Assembly: GCA_910574835.1 (NCBI GenBank) | Contig: CAJTDE010000006.1 | Coordinates: 62,001 to 126,000, forward strand | Reading direction: 5' to 3' | From: Clostridia bacterium | GTDB taxonomy: Bacteria > Bacillota > Clostridia > Lachnospirales > Lachnospiraceae | DNA length: 64,000 bases | Part shown: piece after piece, positions 42,926 through 51,700 of the stretch | Numbering within the stretch: position 1 is the first letter of the stretch | How the letters are laid out: each line of letters opens with the position of its first letter | Position numbers and translations under genes: made by a program | Notes under the pieces: generated by a model | Database searches by the model: none | What the model was told of the DNA's origin: nothing | The model's input: the letters and a program-made list of their open reading frames with translations, nothing else

Positions 42926-42985
42926 TTGACAAATATACCCCCTTAAGGTATATTGAGACTATAGGATACCTTAAGGGGGTATATA
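42926..42985 (+). promoter_or_regulatory. copA promoter with two mirrored CsoR operators
   Basis: The promoter is TTGACA (42926-42931), 17-base spacer, TATATT (42949-42954). Operator 1 TATACCCCCTTAAGGTATA (42934-42952) fills the spacer and -10. Operator 2 (42966-42985) is its reverse complement downstream of the start of transcription. Half-sites fit the CsoR consensus TACCCC/GGGGTA. The 309-base gap before copA holds nothing else. Confidence 0.85.
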
Positions 42986-43115
42986 GTGCAAAAAATGGAA
43001 GAGGCTTGGTGTGTAAAACCTCTAATTTTGCCGTGAACCGGGAATAAAAGAGGCATACCTTCCATAAAAAGGAGCGTCAGTAAATTACAGCACATAGGAG
43101 AGGAGTGAGCTGCAC

Positions 43116-45578
43116 ATGAACAAGGAAGTAACATTAATCATAGAAGGAATGACCTGCGCCTCCTGCAGCGCAGCGGTGGAGCGTGTTACCAAGAAGGTGC
43201 CCGGTGTGGAGAGCAGTCAGGTGAATCTTGCCACCAACCGGGCGCGGATTGTATACGATCCGGAGCAGGTAACCATTGAAATGCTCTGCGAGCGGATTGA
43301 ACGCGCAGGCTTTGGGGCCAGAGAGGAGCAGAAAGCTACGGCAAAGAACCAGGAGATCACCCTGAATATTGAGGGAATGACCTGTGCCTCCTGCAGCGCG
43401 GCGGTAGAGCGCGTTACCAGAAAAATGCCCGGCGTTATTAGCAGTGAGGTAAATCTGACCACCAACAAGGCCCATATTGTCTACGACCCGGCTCAGGTAA
43501 AGCTCGCGGACATTAAACTTAAGATTGAGAAGGCGGGCTTTGTGCCGAAGGATGTGGAAAAAGAGGACCGAGGCGCGGAGCAGAACGAGCAGATGGAAAA
43601 GCTGAGCAGACAGAAGCGAAATCTCATTGTCACTATTTGCCTTGCGGTCCCTTTGCTGTATATTTCGATGGGACATATGATTCCCATTACGCTGCCTCTG
43701 CCGGATTTTCTGCATATGCACAGCCATCCGCTGAATTTTGCCCTGGCACAGCTTATTTTAACCATGCTGATCCTTTTGTCCGGACGGAAGTTCTATGTTG
43801 TGGGATTTAAGACACTGTTCCGTGGACATCCCAATATGGATTCCCTGGTAGCAATCGGAACAGGAAGCGCCTTTTTTTATAGTCTTGTTATGACTATCCG
43901 TATTCCCTACGATCCGGCTTGTGTGGAAAGTCTCTACTACGAGTCAGCGGCTGTGGTGGTAACCCTTATTATGCTTGGAAAATATCTGGAAGCAAGAAGC
44001 AAGGGGAAGACTTCCGAGGCCATCCGTAAACTGATGGAGCTTGCGCCGGATACGGCCATTCTCTTAAGGGACGGGCAGGAAGTAGAGGTCCGGGTGGAAG
44101 AGGTGGTTCCCGGAGATATTCTTCTGGTAAAGCCGGGCAGTAAGGTGCCTTTGGACGGAACGGTGACCGGAGGTTCCAGCAGTGTCGATGAATCCATGCT
44201 AACGGGTGAGAGTATTCCTGTGGAGAAGGAGGCAGGCGATACGGTAATAGGGGGCAGTATGAATTTCAACGGAGCTATGGAGATTCAAGTGACCCATGTG
44301 GGAGCGGACACCACCCTTTCGCGTATCATTCAGATGATGGAGGATGCTCAGGGGAAGAAGGCCCCCATCTCCAAGCTGGCGGATACGGTGGCAGGATATT
44401 TTGTACCGACGGTTATGGGAATCGCGGTAGCAGCGGCTCTTATCTGGGCTGTTCTGGGACACGATGCGGCTTTTGTACTGACTATTTTCGTATCTGTTCT
44501 TGTAATAGCCTGCCCCTGTGCCTTGGGACTGGCGACGCCCACAGCGATTATGGTGGGAACGGGCCTGGGAGCCAGTCACGGTATTCTGATTAAGAGCGGC
44601 GAGGCTTTGGAGACGACCCACAAGATTCAGGTAGTAGTTTTGGATAAGACAGGAACCATCACAGAGGGAAGGCCGAAAGTGGTGGATGTGATTTCCAATG
44701 AAACGGAGCCGGATGAGCTGCTTCGGCTGGCCGCCAGCTGCGAGCGTTCTTCCGAGCATCCTCTGGGAGCGGCCATTGTGGCAGGAGCACAGGAAAAAGG
44801 GCTTGCTCTTGAGCAGACGGAGGGCTTTCAGAGTGTGACCGGCAAAGGCATTGAGGCGGTTTTAGGGGGACATTATTTCCATATCGGAAACCGCCGGATG
44901 CTGGAGGAAAATAAGGTAGCGCTGGGAGAATATGAGAAGGCTGCAAGGGCAGCCGCAGGCAAGGGACAGACTCCCATGTTTGTAGTAATGGACGGAAAGC
45001 TTGCGGGAATGATCTGCGTGGCAGATACGATTAAGGAAACGAGTAAGGAAGCCATTGCCCAGATGCGAAGCCTTGGAATCAAGGTGGTGATGCTGACAGG
45101 CGATAACCAGCTTACGGCAGATTACATCGGAAGCCAGGTTCAGGTGGACGAAGTAATTGCGGAGGTGCTTCCCGGAGATAAATCCCAGGTGGTGGCTCGT
45201 TACCAGAAAGAAGGCTTCCATGTGATGATGGTGGGAGACGGCATCAACGACGCACCGGCTCTGGTTCAGGCCGATGTGGGAGCAGCCATCGGAAGCGGAA
45301 GCGATATTGCCCTGGAGTCCAGTGATATCGTGCTGATGAAGTCGGACTTAAAAGATGTATACAAGGCTATTCATTTAAGCCGGGCCACTATCCGCAATAT
45401 CAAGCAGAATCTTTTCTGGGCATTCTTTTATAACACTTTGGGGCTTCCCATTGCGGCCGGATTGTTGTATGCTTTAGGTGGGCCATTGCTGAATCCGATT
45501 TTTGCCGGACTTGCCATGTCCTTTAGTTCTGTGTCCGTAGTCAGCAATGCACTGCGGCTTAAGAGGCTAAAACTGTAG
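43116..45578 (+). CDS. copA: Copper-exporting P1B-type ATPase with two N-terminal HMA domains
   Basis: The 820-residue protein has two HMA domains, each with [14 protein letters not shown] (near residues 10 and 87), the membrane CPC motif IACPCALG (about 467-474), the phosphorylation site DKTGTITEG (about 510), TGES in the actuator and GDGINDAP (about 708). It pumps Cu(I) out of the cytoplasm. The promoter carries CsoR-type boxes and csoR and a CopZ-like chaperone follow, so the operon should be induced by copper. A His-rich stretch (MHSHP, about 206) may help bind metal. Confidence 0.95.
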   Translation: MNKEVTLIIEGMTCASCSAAVERVTKKVPGVESSQVNLATNRARIVYDPEQVTIEMLCERIERAGFGAREEQKATAKNQEITLNIEGMTCASCSAAVERVTRKMPGVISSEVNLTTNKAHIVYDPAQVKLADIKLKIEKAGFVPKDVEKEDRGAEQNEQMEKLSRQKRNLIVTICLAVPLLYISMGHMIPITLPLPDFLHMHSHPLNFALAQLILTMLILLSGRKFYVVGFKTLFRGHPNMDSLVAIGTGSAFFYSLVMTIRIPYDPACVESLYYESAAVVVTLIMLGKYLEARSKGKTSEAIRKLMELAPDTAILLRDGQEVEVRVEEVVPGDILLVKPGSKVPLDGTVTGGSSSVDESMLTGESIPVEKEAGDTVIGGSMNFNGAMEIQVTHVGADTTLSRIIQMMEDAQGKKAPISKLADTVAGYFVPTVMGIAVAAALIWAVLGHDAAFVLTIFVSVLVIACPCALGLATPTAIMVGTGLGASHGILIKSGEALETTHKIQVVVLDKTGTITEGRPKVVDVISNETEPDELLRLAASCERSSEHPLGAAIVAGAQEKGLALEQTEGFQSVTGKGIEAVLGGHYFHIGNRRMLEENKVALGEYEKAARAAAGKGQTPMFVVMDGKLAGMICVADTIKETSKEAIAQMRSLGIKVVMLTGDNQLTADYIGSQVQVDEVIAEVLPGDKSQVVARYQKEGFHVMMVGDGINDAPALVQADVGAAIGSGSDIALESSDIVLMKSDLKDVYKAIHLSRATIRNIKQNLFWAFFYNTLGLPIAAGLLYALGGPLLNPIFAGLAMSFSSVSVVSNALRLKRLKL

Positions 45579-45614
45579 GGAACAGAACATATCATTACGC
45601 AGGGACTGTAAACT

Positions 45615-45741
45615 GGTAAAGCCGCAAAGATGCACGAGAGGAACTTTCATGAGCGTCCTTTCGAATGAAAGTTCCTCTCATAACAGGTGCATCGAAGCGG
45701 CTTTGCCCTTTAGCGCCATCGCGCAGCGATTTAAATAGGAG
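45615..45741 (+). repeat. R-family structured repeat, copy R4 (between copA and csoR)
   Basis: Same architecture as R1 but with paired differences: outer arms AAGCCGC and GCGGCTT (R1 has AAGTCGC and GCGACTT), inner arms GAGAGGAACTTTCAT and ATGAAAGTTCCTCTC, and end hairpin ATCGCGCAGCGAT instead of GTCGCGCAGCGAC. It ends AATAGGAG, the csoR ribosome binding site. Confidence 0.85.
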
Positions 45742-45750
45742 AACTTGCTT

Positions 45751-46080
45751 ATGGAACAGGAAAAACGCAAAGAAAGCTGCAGCTGCCAGGAGGGCTGCTG
45801 TGTAAAAACGAAGCATCGGGAAAGTGAGGAGTATAAGGGACTCATTCATCGTCTGAACCGTATTGAGGGACAGGTTCGGGGCGTTCGCAGTATGCTGGAG
45901 GAGGAACGCTACTGCGTGGACATTCTCACACAGGTTTCCGCTATCCAGTCCGCCTTAAATGCGTTCAACAAGGAACTATTATCCAACCACATCAAAACCT
46001 GTGTGGTAAAAGACATCAAAAGCGGCGATGAGACTGTCGTAGACGAGCTGTGCGACACCATTCGAAAGCTGATGAAATAA
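45751..46080 (+). CDS. csoR: CsoR-family metal-sensing repressor
   Basis: The 109-residue four-helix-type protein has the Cu(I) ligands of CsoR: Cys55 (YCVDIL), His80 and Cys84 (NHIKTC), with the family segment GLIHRLNRIEGQVRGVRSML. An unusual Cys-rich N-terminus (CSCQEGCC, residues 10-17) precedes the core. It should repress the copA promoter in the absence of copper. The ATG at 45751 lies nine bases after AGGAG; a TTG two codons earlier is too close. Repeat R4 separates it from copA. Confidence 0.92.
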   Translation: MEQEKRKESCSCQEGCCVKTKHRESEEYKGLIHRLNRIEGQVRGVRSMLEEERYCVDILTQVSAIQSALNAFNKELLSNHIKTCVVKDIKSGDETVVDELCDTIRKLMK

Positions 46081-46106
46081 TATAAAAATCAAGGAGGAAC
46101 AAGAAC

Positions 46107-46301
46107 ATGACAGTATTAAAAGCAGAGGATATGCATTGTGAGAAATGCGTGGAGCGAATCACCAAGGCCCTTACGGGAGCCGGACTGGACTTTAAGGTAA
46201 GCCTTGCGGACAAGACCGTCGCTATCGACGGCTGCGAGAACTGCGTGGCAAAGGCTAAAGAGCTTATGGATGATCTGGGCTTTGAGACAGTGGAGGTTTA
46301 A
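46107..46301 (+). CDS. copZ: CopZ-like heavy-metal-binding chaperone
   Basis: The 64-residue protein is HMA-like with the metal pair CEKC (residues 12-15) and a second pair CENC (about 43-46), an unusual addition. It probably passes Cu(I) to CopA. The next gene begins directly after the stop, indicating coupling. Confidence 0.85.
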   Translation: MTVLKAEDMHCEKCVERITKALTGAGLDFKVSLADKTVAIDGCENCVAKAKELMDDLGFETVEV

Positions 46302-48839
46302 ATGGAAGCAAAAGCATATAAGCTGAGAGATAATTTTTACTGGGCCGGAATCCTGGACGATACCCTGCGTGTATTTGACATCATTATGTATACGGAGTTC
46401 GGCACCACCTATAATTCCTATGTATACAAAGCAGGAGACAAAACCATTCTGTTCGAGACGGCGAAGGCCAAATATTTTGACGAATATCTGAAGGAACTGG
46501 AAGAGCTCACAGATGTAAGGAAAATTGACTATCTGGTTGTCAGCCACACGGAGCCGGACCATGCAGGAAGCGTGGAGCGCCTTTTGGAGCTGAATCCGGG
46601 CCTTAAGGTGATTGCGACGCCTACGGCTGTTTCATTTCTGAAAAATATCGTAAACCGGGATTTTTGCAGCATAGCGGTGAAGGACGGGCAGGAAATGAAA
46701 ATCGGAACCCTTACCTTACGTTTCCTCCATGTGCCCAACCTGCACTGGCCGGATACCATGTATACCTATCTGGAGGAGGAACAGATTCTGGTGACCTGTG
46801 ATTCTTTTGGATCACACTATGCATTTCCGGAAATCGTATCCGGTAAGGTAACGAATGAGGCGGATTACTGGAAAGCCACACGCTACTATTTTGACTGTAT
46901 TATCGGACCTTTTAAGCCTTTTATGTTAAAAGCTCTGGATCGAATCCGGGATCTGGATATTTCCATGATCTGTACGGGACACGGGCCGGTTTTGGACAGC
47001 GGCATTGACCGTATGCTGAATACTTACCGGGAGTGGTGTACCGTAGTCAATCCCAATCCCAGGAAAACCGTAGTGATTCCCTATGTGAGCGCTTACGGCT
47101 ACACAGAGCAGCTTGCGGAGCAGATTGGGAAAGGTATTGCGGACAGCGGCGATATCGAAGTGCGCAGCTACGATCTGGTGACCGCAGATCAGGGGAAGGT
47201 ACTGGAAGAGCTTGGTTTTGCGGACGGCATTTTGTTTGGAACTCCAACTATTGTAGGAGAGGCATTAAAACCCATCTGGGATCTGACAACCTCCATTTTT
47301 GCAGGAACTCACGGCGGGAAGCTTGCCAGTGCTTTTGGAAGCTATGGCTGGAGCGGTGAGGGCGTGCCCCATATTATTGAGCGTCTAAAGCAGCTCAACA
47401 TGCGTGTGGCGGAAGGCTTCCGTGTGCGCTTTAAGCCAAGCGAGGTAGATCTTCTCAATGCCTACGAGTACGGTTATAATTTCGGCTGCATGCTTCTGGA
47501 TAAAGAGAACCCCAAGAAAGCAAAGGGCAAGACCAGCCTTGTAAAATGCCTGGTATGCGGAGAGATTTTTGATTCCTCCCTGGAGATCTGCCCGGTCTGC
47601 GGCGTGGGAAAAGAAAACTTTGTGCCTGTGGAGAGTGAAAAGACAGAGTATCGGAAGGATACCAAGAATCTTTACGCCGTCCTTGGAAACGGAGCCGCAG
47701 GCTTCAACGCGGCTAAGGCCATCCGGGAACGTGATAAGACCGGCGGCGTGTATATCATTTCCAATGAGGAATATCCGGCTTACAACCGGCCTATGCTGAC
47801 GAAGGCCCTGGTAACGGGACTGGATGCGGAGCAGATAGCCATAGAGGACGCTTCCTGGTACGAGGAGAATAACATTGTTCAGATATTAGGAAAACAGGTA
47901 AAGACCATTGATACAAAGGAAAAGGAGATTCTCACTGAGGATGGAGCAAAGTTCAAGTATACGAAGCTTATCTATGCTATGGGTTCCGAGTGCTTTATTC
48001 CGCCTATTCCGGGATGGGAGAAGCCGGAAGTTACGGCCATCCGGCGGCTGTCCGATACTCGGAAGGTGACCGAGCTTCTGGAGCGGACGAAGGAGGCTGT
48101 GGTGATCGGCGGAGGCGTTCTTGGACTTGAAGCCGCTTGGGAGCTTAAGAAGGCTCACTGTAAAGTGACAGTTCTGGAGCTTGCGCCCCGTCTTATGGGA
48201 CGTCAGCTTGACGCGGGAGCAGGAGACATGCTGAAAAGCATCAGCGAGGCTCAGGGAATTTCCATTCTTACCGGAGTACAGATTTCCGGAATCGAGGGAG
48301 ACGGCCATGTGACAGGCGTCCTTCTGGGCGACGGAACTGTGATTCCGGCCCAGCTTGTGATTGTATCCTGCGGCGTGCGGGCAAATATTCAGATTGCAAA
48401 GGAGGCAGGCATTGACACTGATCGGGCGGTAATTGTGGACGAACATATGGCCACCAACGTTCCGGATATTTATGCCTGCGGCGACTGTGCGCAGTATGAG
48501 GGAATCAATTATGCCATCTGGCCCCAGGCAGTGGAGCAGGGCAAGACAGCCGGAGCTAATGCGGCAGGTGAGGAGCTTACTTACAGCACTGTCCCGGCGG
48601 CGTTGACCTTCCACGGCATGAATACGGCTCTGTTCTCCATCGGGGATAATGGCAGTAATCCGGATCTGGTTTACCGGACCGTGGAATTTAAAGATTTATC
48701 CCGGAAGCAGTACGAGAAATATTACTTCCGCAACAACCGCCTCTGCGGTGTGATTCTCATTGGAGATGTGTCCAGGATGGGAGAGATGACCGAGGCTGTG
48801 GAGCGTAAGGCAGCTTTTGGGGAACTGTTTGGGCGGTAA
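46302..48839 (+). CDS. FprA-type flavodiiron protein fused to rubredoxin and a rubredoxin reductase
   Basis: The 845-residue protein has four parts. A beta-lactamase-like diiron domain (1-250) has ligands in SHTEPDHAG, LHWPD, CDSFGSH and TGHG. A flavodoxin domain starts at about 255 (VSAYGYTEQLAEQIG). A short rubredoxin-like domain with C-x2-CG-x9-CP-x-CG begins near 416. An FAD/NAD(P) oxidoreductase (from about 456) has LGNGAAG, GGGVLGLEAAW and YACGDCAQ. It would reduce O2 or NO with NADH in one chain. It is the last gene of the copper operon, which suggests protection of the cell while copper and oxygen stress coincide. Confidence 0.93.
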   Translation: MEAKAYKLRDNFYWAGILDDTLRVFDIIMYTEFGTTYNSYVYKAGDKTILFETAKAKYFDEYLKELEELTDVRKIDYLVVSHTEPDHAGSVERLLELNPGLKVIATPTAVSFLKNIVNRDFCSIAVKDGQEMKIGTLTLRFLHVPNLHWPDTMYTYLEEEQILVTCDSFGSHYAFPEIVSGKVTNEADYWKATRYYFDCIIGPFKPFMLKALDRIRDLDISMICTGHGPVLDSGIDRMLNTYREWCTVVNPNPRKTVVIPYVSAYGYTEQLAEQIGKGIADSGDIEVRSYDLVTADQGKVLEELGFADGILFGTPTIVGEALKPIWDLTTSIFAGTHGGKLASAFGSYGWSGEGVPHIIERLKQLNMRVAEGFRVRFKPSEVDLLNAYEYGYNFGCMLLDKENPKKAKGKTSLVKCLVCGEIFDSSLEICPVCGVGKENFVPVESEKTEYRKDTKNLYAVLGNGAAGFNAAKAIRERDKTGGVYIISNEEYPAYNRPMLTKALVTGLDAEQIAIEDASWYEENNIVQILGKQVKTIDTKEKEILTEDGAKFKYTKLIYAMGSECFIPPIPGWEKPEVTAIRRLSDTRKVTELLERTKEAVVIGGGVLGLEAAWELKKAHCKVTVLELAPRLMGRQLDAGAGDMLKSISEAQGISILTGVQISGIEGDGHVTGVLLGDGTVIPAQLVIVSCGVRANIQIAKEAGIDTDRAVIVDEHMATNVPDIYACGDCAQYEGINYAIWPQAVEQGKTAGANAAGEELTYSTVPAALTFHGMNTALFSIGDNGSNPDLVYRTVEFKDLSRKQYEKYYFRNNRLCGVILIGDVSRMGEMTEAVERKAAFGELFGR

Positions 48840-48902
48840 AGTGATTTTACCAGCTTAATAAAAAGCTTGGATTCTTGCAAATAATATAAACCAACCGTGT
48901 TC

Positions 48903-48944
48903 AAAAAATTTCCGGGCATATGAAATTGTGCCTGGAAATTTTTT
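48903..48944. terminator. Terminator of the copper/flavodiiron operon
   Basis: AAAAAATTTCCGGGCA (48903-48918) pairs with TGCCTGGAAATTTTTT (48929-48944) with one G-U pair; it is T-flanked on both strands. Confidence 0.82.
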
Positions 48945-49166
48945 TGATTTTGGAATTGAGGGTATGAGATACATTATTATAAAACCGTAATATGGGATTT
49001 TTTATATGAAGATTTGGTATAACGTTTTCTATAAGGGAAGATTTAAATAAAAAGCTGGTTAAAATAAGATTTGATCTAAAAATATATGAATTATTGAGAG
49101 AAATATAAAGGAAATTGGGCCTAAAAACGGATTCGTAAAAAAAATTAAAATTTTTAAAAAAAAAGC

Positions 49167-49195
49167 TTGCAAAATGAAGAATTATGTTATATACT
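49167..49195 (+). promoter_or_regulatory. Promoter of tRNA-Glu
   Basis: TTGCAA (49167-49172), 17-base spacer, TATACT (49190-49195), about 28 bases before the mature 5' end. Confidence 0.75.
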
Positions 49196-49222
49196 AATCA
49201 AGTCGGCAGGGAAAGCCGGTAT

Positions 49223-49294
49223 GGTTCCTTGGTCAAGCGGTTAAGACGCCGCCCTCTCACGGCGGAAACAGGGGTTCGATTCCCCTAGGGACTG
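49223..49294 (+). tRNA. tRNA-Glu (CTC)
   Basis: The 72-nt cloverleaf has acceptor arms GGTTCCT and AGGGACT, the T-arm GGGGTTCGATTCCCC and the anticodon loop CTCTCAC, giving anticodon CTC (GAG codons). CCA is not encoded. It is flanked by its own promoter and terminator and stands alone. Confidence 0.95.
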
Positions 49295-49298
49295 TTAA

Positions 49299-49347
49299 AA
49301 AACCTTTAGAAAGCTTGTAATTTGTACAGCTTTTAAAGGTTTTTTCT
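49299..49347 (+). terminator. Terminator after tRNA-Glu
   Basis: AAAACCTTTAGAAAGCTTGTA pairs with TACAGCTTTTAAAGGTTTT; a T run follows. Confidence 0.8.
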
Positions 49348-49512
49348 TTTTGTAAAATAATAATGTAAATCAAACTTTCTCATTCATATTTCGGGCAGTA
49401 GAGAGGAAAGCTTTTAACCCTCGCTTCTGCCCATATCTGTAAGTATGTAGCTTTGTCTTACTTCTATATAGAGAGTACATAAAACAAGCCCCCATACCAG
49501 GCAGACACTATG

Positions 49513-50637
49513 CTAACGATAACAGGAATATCTACGCTGCTCTAAAGCAACGCTTTGAAGATCACGAATAGCAAAATCCAAAAATGACTGATACCCGCAA
49601 AAAGAGTCATCTCCCTGCAAGCATACCTGGGGGCGCATTCTCTTACATCCGCCGCCGCATATTTTCCAATAAGAACATTCTTTACAATGCGCCGGAATCT
49701 CTACCTTTCTGTAGCGAAAATCAGTCATTACCGAGGAGGTATAAATAGATTCCAAAGATTCCTCACAAAGATTTCCTGCTTTATGAGCGTCCAGAGTATA
49801 AAAGTCACAGGGATAAACGCTGCCGTCAGCTTCCACAATAATTTGCGGAGAGCACTTGCCGGTCAGTCCGCAGGAATTGATCATACCATAAGACAGCAGA
49901 TGAACGAGATCATCAATTAACTTAATACTGGTATAGGAGCCGGCCTTCCAGTCTGCAAACCAGAGCGAAAAGATTTCCGTATAAAACTGGCTGAACCGCC
50001 GGGGAGTCAATGCATAAACGGCATCAGTATTCCGTGAATCCAACGGTGCGAGACAGGGCGTAAACTGAACAAACGACAAGTTGTTCTTTTTTATAAAATT
50101 CCAAACCTGTCTGGGATGGCGTGCCAGGGAGTTTGTCAGAGTCATCAGAACATTATAGGGAATCTCATACTTGTCCAGCAGTTTTTTTGCCTCCATCACG
50201 CGCTTGAAGGTTCCGTGCCCATCCCGATCTACCCGATATGTGTCGTGCTGTTCGGCTGTGCCATCCAGGGATATACCGACTAAAAAGTTATATTTTTTCA
50301 AAAAAGAACACCATGCTTCGTTCAATAAGGTTGCATTTGTCTGAAGCGCATATGCAACGGAAGTCTGTTTTTTTCGTTTTTCCGTTTCCGCGACAAAGTC
50401 CTCAAAGAAAGAAAGCCCTGCCAGCATAGGCTCCCCACCCTGAAAAGCAAAAGTAACGTGATCACCGGCATCCGTATCAGAAAAAATATGATCAAGAACG
50501 AGATGAGCCGCTTTTTCCGACATAATTCCAAAAGATGAGATCTCACGCTGGCTGGCGACATCTGCGTAAAAACAATATTTGCAGCAGAGATTGCAGAGGG
50601 AAGAGGCAGGTTTTAGCATGATGGATAGATTTTTCAT
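49513..50637 (-). CDS. Radical SAM/SPASM protein (anaerobic sulfatase-maturase type)
   Basis: The 374-residue protein has the C-x3-C-x2-C motif at Cys15, Cys19 and Cys22 (LCNLCCKYCFY), the radical SAM GGEP in FAFQGGEPML, and a C-terminal SPASM region with CSPQIIVEADGSVYPCDFYT and CKECSYWKICGGGCKR for auxiliary clusters. The nearest class matures sulfatases by converting Cys or Ser to formylglycine. No sulfatase or small peptide substrate is encoded close by, so another substrate is possible. The ATG at 50637 follows AAAGGA; an ATG six codons upstream overlaps this site. Confidence 0.92.
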   Translation of the reverse strand: MKNLSIMLKPASSLCNLCCKYCFYADVASQREISSFGIMSEKAAHLVLDHIFSDTDAGDHVTFAFQGGEPMLAGLSFFEDFVAETEKRKKQTSVAYALQTNATLLNEAWCSFLKKYNFLVGISLDGTAEQHDTYRVDRDGHGTFKRVMEAKKLLDKYEIPYNVLMTLTNSLARHPRQVWNFIKKNNLSFVQFTPCLAPLDSRNTDAVYALTPRRFSQFYTEIFSLWFADWKAGSYTSIKLIDDLVHLLSYGMINSCGLTGKCSPQIIVEADGSVYPCDFYTLDAHKAGNLCEESLESIYTSSVMTDFRYRKVEIPAHCKECSYWKICGGGCKRMRPQVCLQGDDSFCGYQSFLDFAIRDLQSVALEQRRYSCYR

Positions 50638-50952
50638 AATGGTAGGTCCTTTCATTTGAGATATTGCCGTCTTATATGTAAAACAACTGTTGGTGTACTG
50701 ACTGTATGGTAATTAGATGATGTACTGACGCAGCAGCATTATTTGCTATTTTATCTATTATAATACGTTATCATTTGTTTGTCCCCATAAAACATGAAAA
50801 AATACTTTTTCTGTAATGTTGGTTTCAAAATCTCCATAACTCTTCCAAAACTTGTCCCGTGTGGAATCAGAGATGCTTCATATAATAGAAAGGAAGCTGC
50901 TTTCATTTGCAGCAGCGCTTCTATATAAAGTTAGATGTGAATAAGGAGTTTT
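50638..50952. other. Divergent intergenic region
   Basis: It separates the radical SAM gene from a rightward membrane-protein gene. TATAAT at 50881-50886 (plus) and 50762-50757 (minus) are candidate -10 boxes without convincing -35 partners. No other feature seen. Confidence 0.5.
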
Positions 50953-51555
50953 ATGATGCATAAGCGATACGGATTCTATTCTCTGTTCCTGGTTCCATTT
51001 TTAACGTTTCTTATGGCCTCCGGCTTCTCCTGGACCAGCACCAACTTTTCCGCCATCGGAAACCGGGGCGGGCGGCGTCTGGTCTTTTTGCTTTGGGGAG
51101 CCTTCACAGGGAATTATTTTTATCTCTATACAAAAGAACTGATGGAACTTAGCAATTGCAGGGATAGGGCGGTGCAGGGATTTCTTTTTGGTGCATTGGT
51201 ATTCTTTATCACTGCAGTTGGGATACCCTATCTGCCGGAGCAGGCGCCGGGGCTTTCCCGTTTGCATGTGGAGATATCATTTACGGCTCCTCTGCTTTTG
51301 GCGGCTGCCCAGGTGCGCTTTTTACTGCTGCAGAGAAAGGGCGGTTTGAAGCTTCATATCCAATGGATTCTTTTGGGAAGCCTGGGCCTTGGGTCAGCCG
51401 CTTTGCTTTTATCCATAGGCATTGTGTCCAGTCTTTTAGAAATTTATCTCACAGTTGGCATATGCCTTTATCTCTGGCTGTTCCATCGAAAATTATTGCA
51501 GAATCAAAATACGGCATTTACGGAAATATTCAAAAGCTCTGAGGACCGGATATAA
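50953..51555 (+). CDS. Membrane protein of unknown family
   Basis: The 200-residue protein has about six predicted membrane helices (near residues 9-25, 43-58, 75-92, 108-122, 135-152 and 156-178) and short polar loops. No domain recognised. TAAGGAG is the probable ribosome binding site before ATG 50953 (or an ATG one codon on). It has no operon partner. Confidence 0.65.
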   Translation: MMHKRYGFYSLFLVPFLTFLMASGFSWTSTNFSAIGNRGGRRLVFLLWGAFTGNYFYLYTKELMELSNCRDRAVQGFLFGALVFFITAVGIPYLPEQAPGLSRLHVEISFTAPLLLAAAQVRFLLLQRKGGLKLHIQWILLGSLGLGSAALLLSIGIVSSLLEIYLTVGICLYLWLFHRKLLQNQNTAFTEIFKSSEDRI

Positions 51556-51589
51556 GGCTCTCGGAGTTTTTTGAACATTTATTCGAAAA

Positions 51590-51634
51590 TTGTAAAAGAA
51601 ACATTTTACAAAACACAACCTCTTGTGCTATACT
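51590..51634 (+). promoter_or_regulatory. Promoter and palindrome upstream of parE
   Basis: TTACAA (51606-51611), 17-base spacer, TATACT (51629-51634) with TG extension. The inverted repeat TTGTAAAA-N6-TTTTACAA (51590-51611) covers the -35. Confidence 0.65.
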
Positions 51635-51700
51635 AGCTAAGACTGAAAAAAACAGAACATCTATTCGGATATATAATCATTAGGAATGAGGAAGATAGAT

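Larger units (their letters stand above)
48840..49222. other. AT-rich intergenic region between the copper operon and tRNA-Glu
   Basis: Apart from the terminator at 48903-48944 and the tRNA promoter at 49167-49195, I see no gene or conserved element in this AT-rich stretch. Confidence 0.7.

Noticed and set aside
42859-43047. Open frame of 62 codons before copA
   Set aside because: It runs through the copA promoter and both CsoR boxes, has no ribosome binding site and no recognisable product.
43134-43727. Antisense frame of 197 codons in copA
   Set aside because: Mirror of the two HMA domains and first membrane helices; no independent support.
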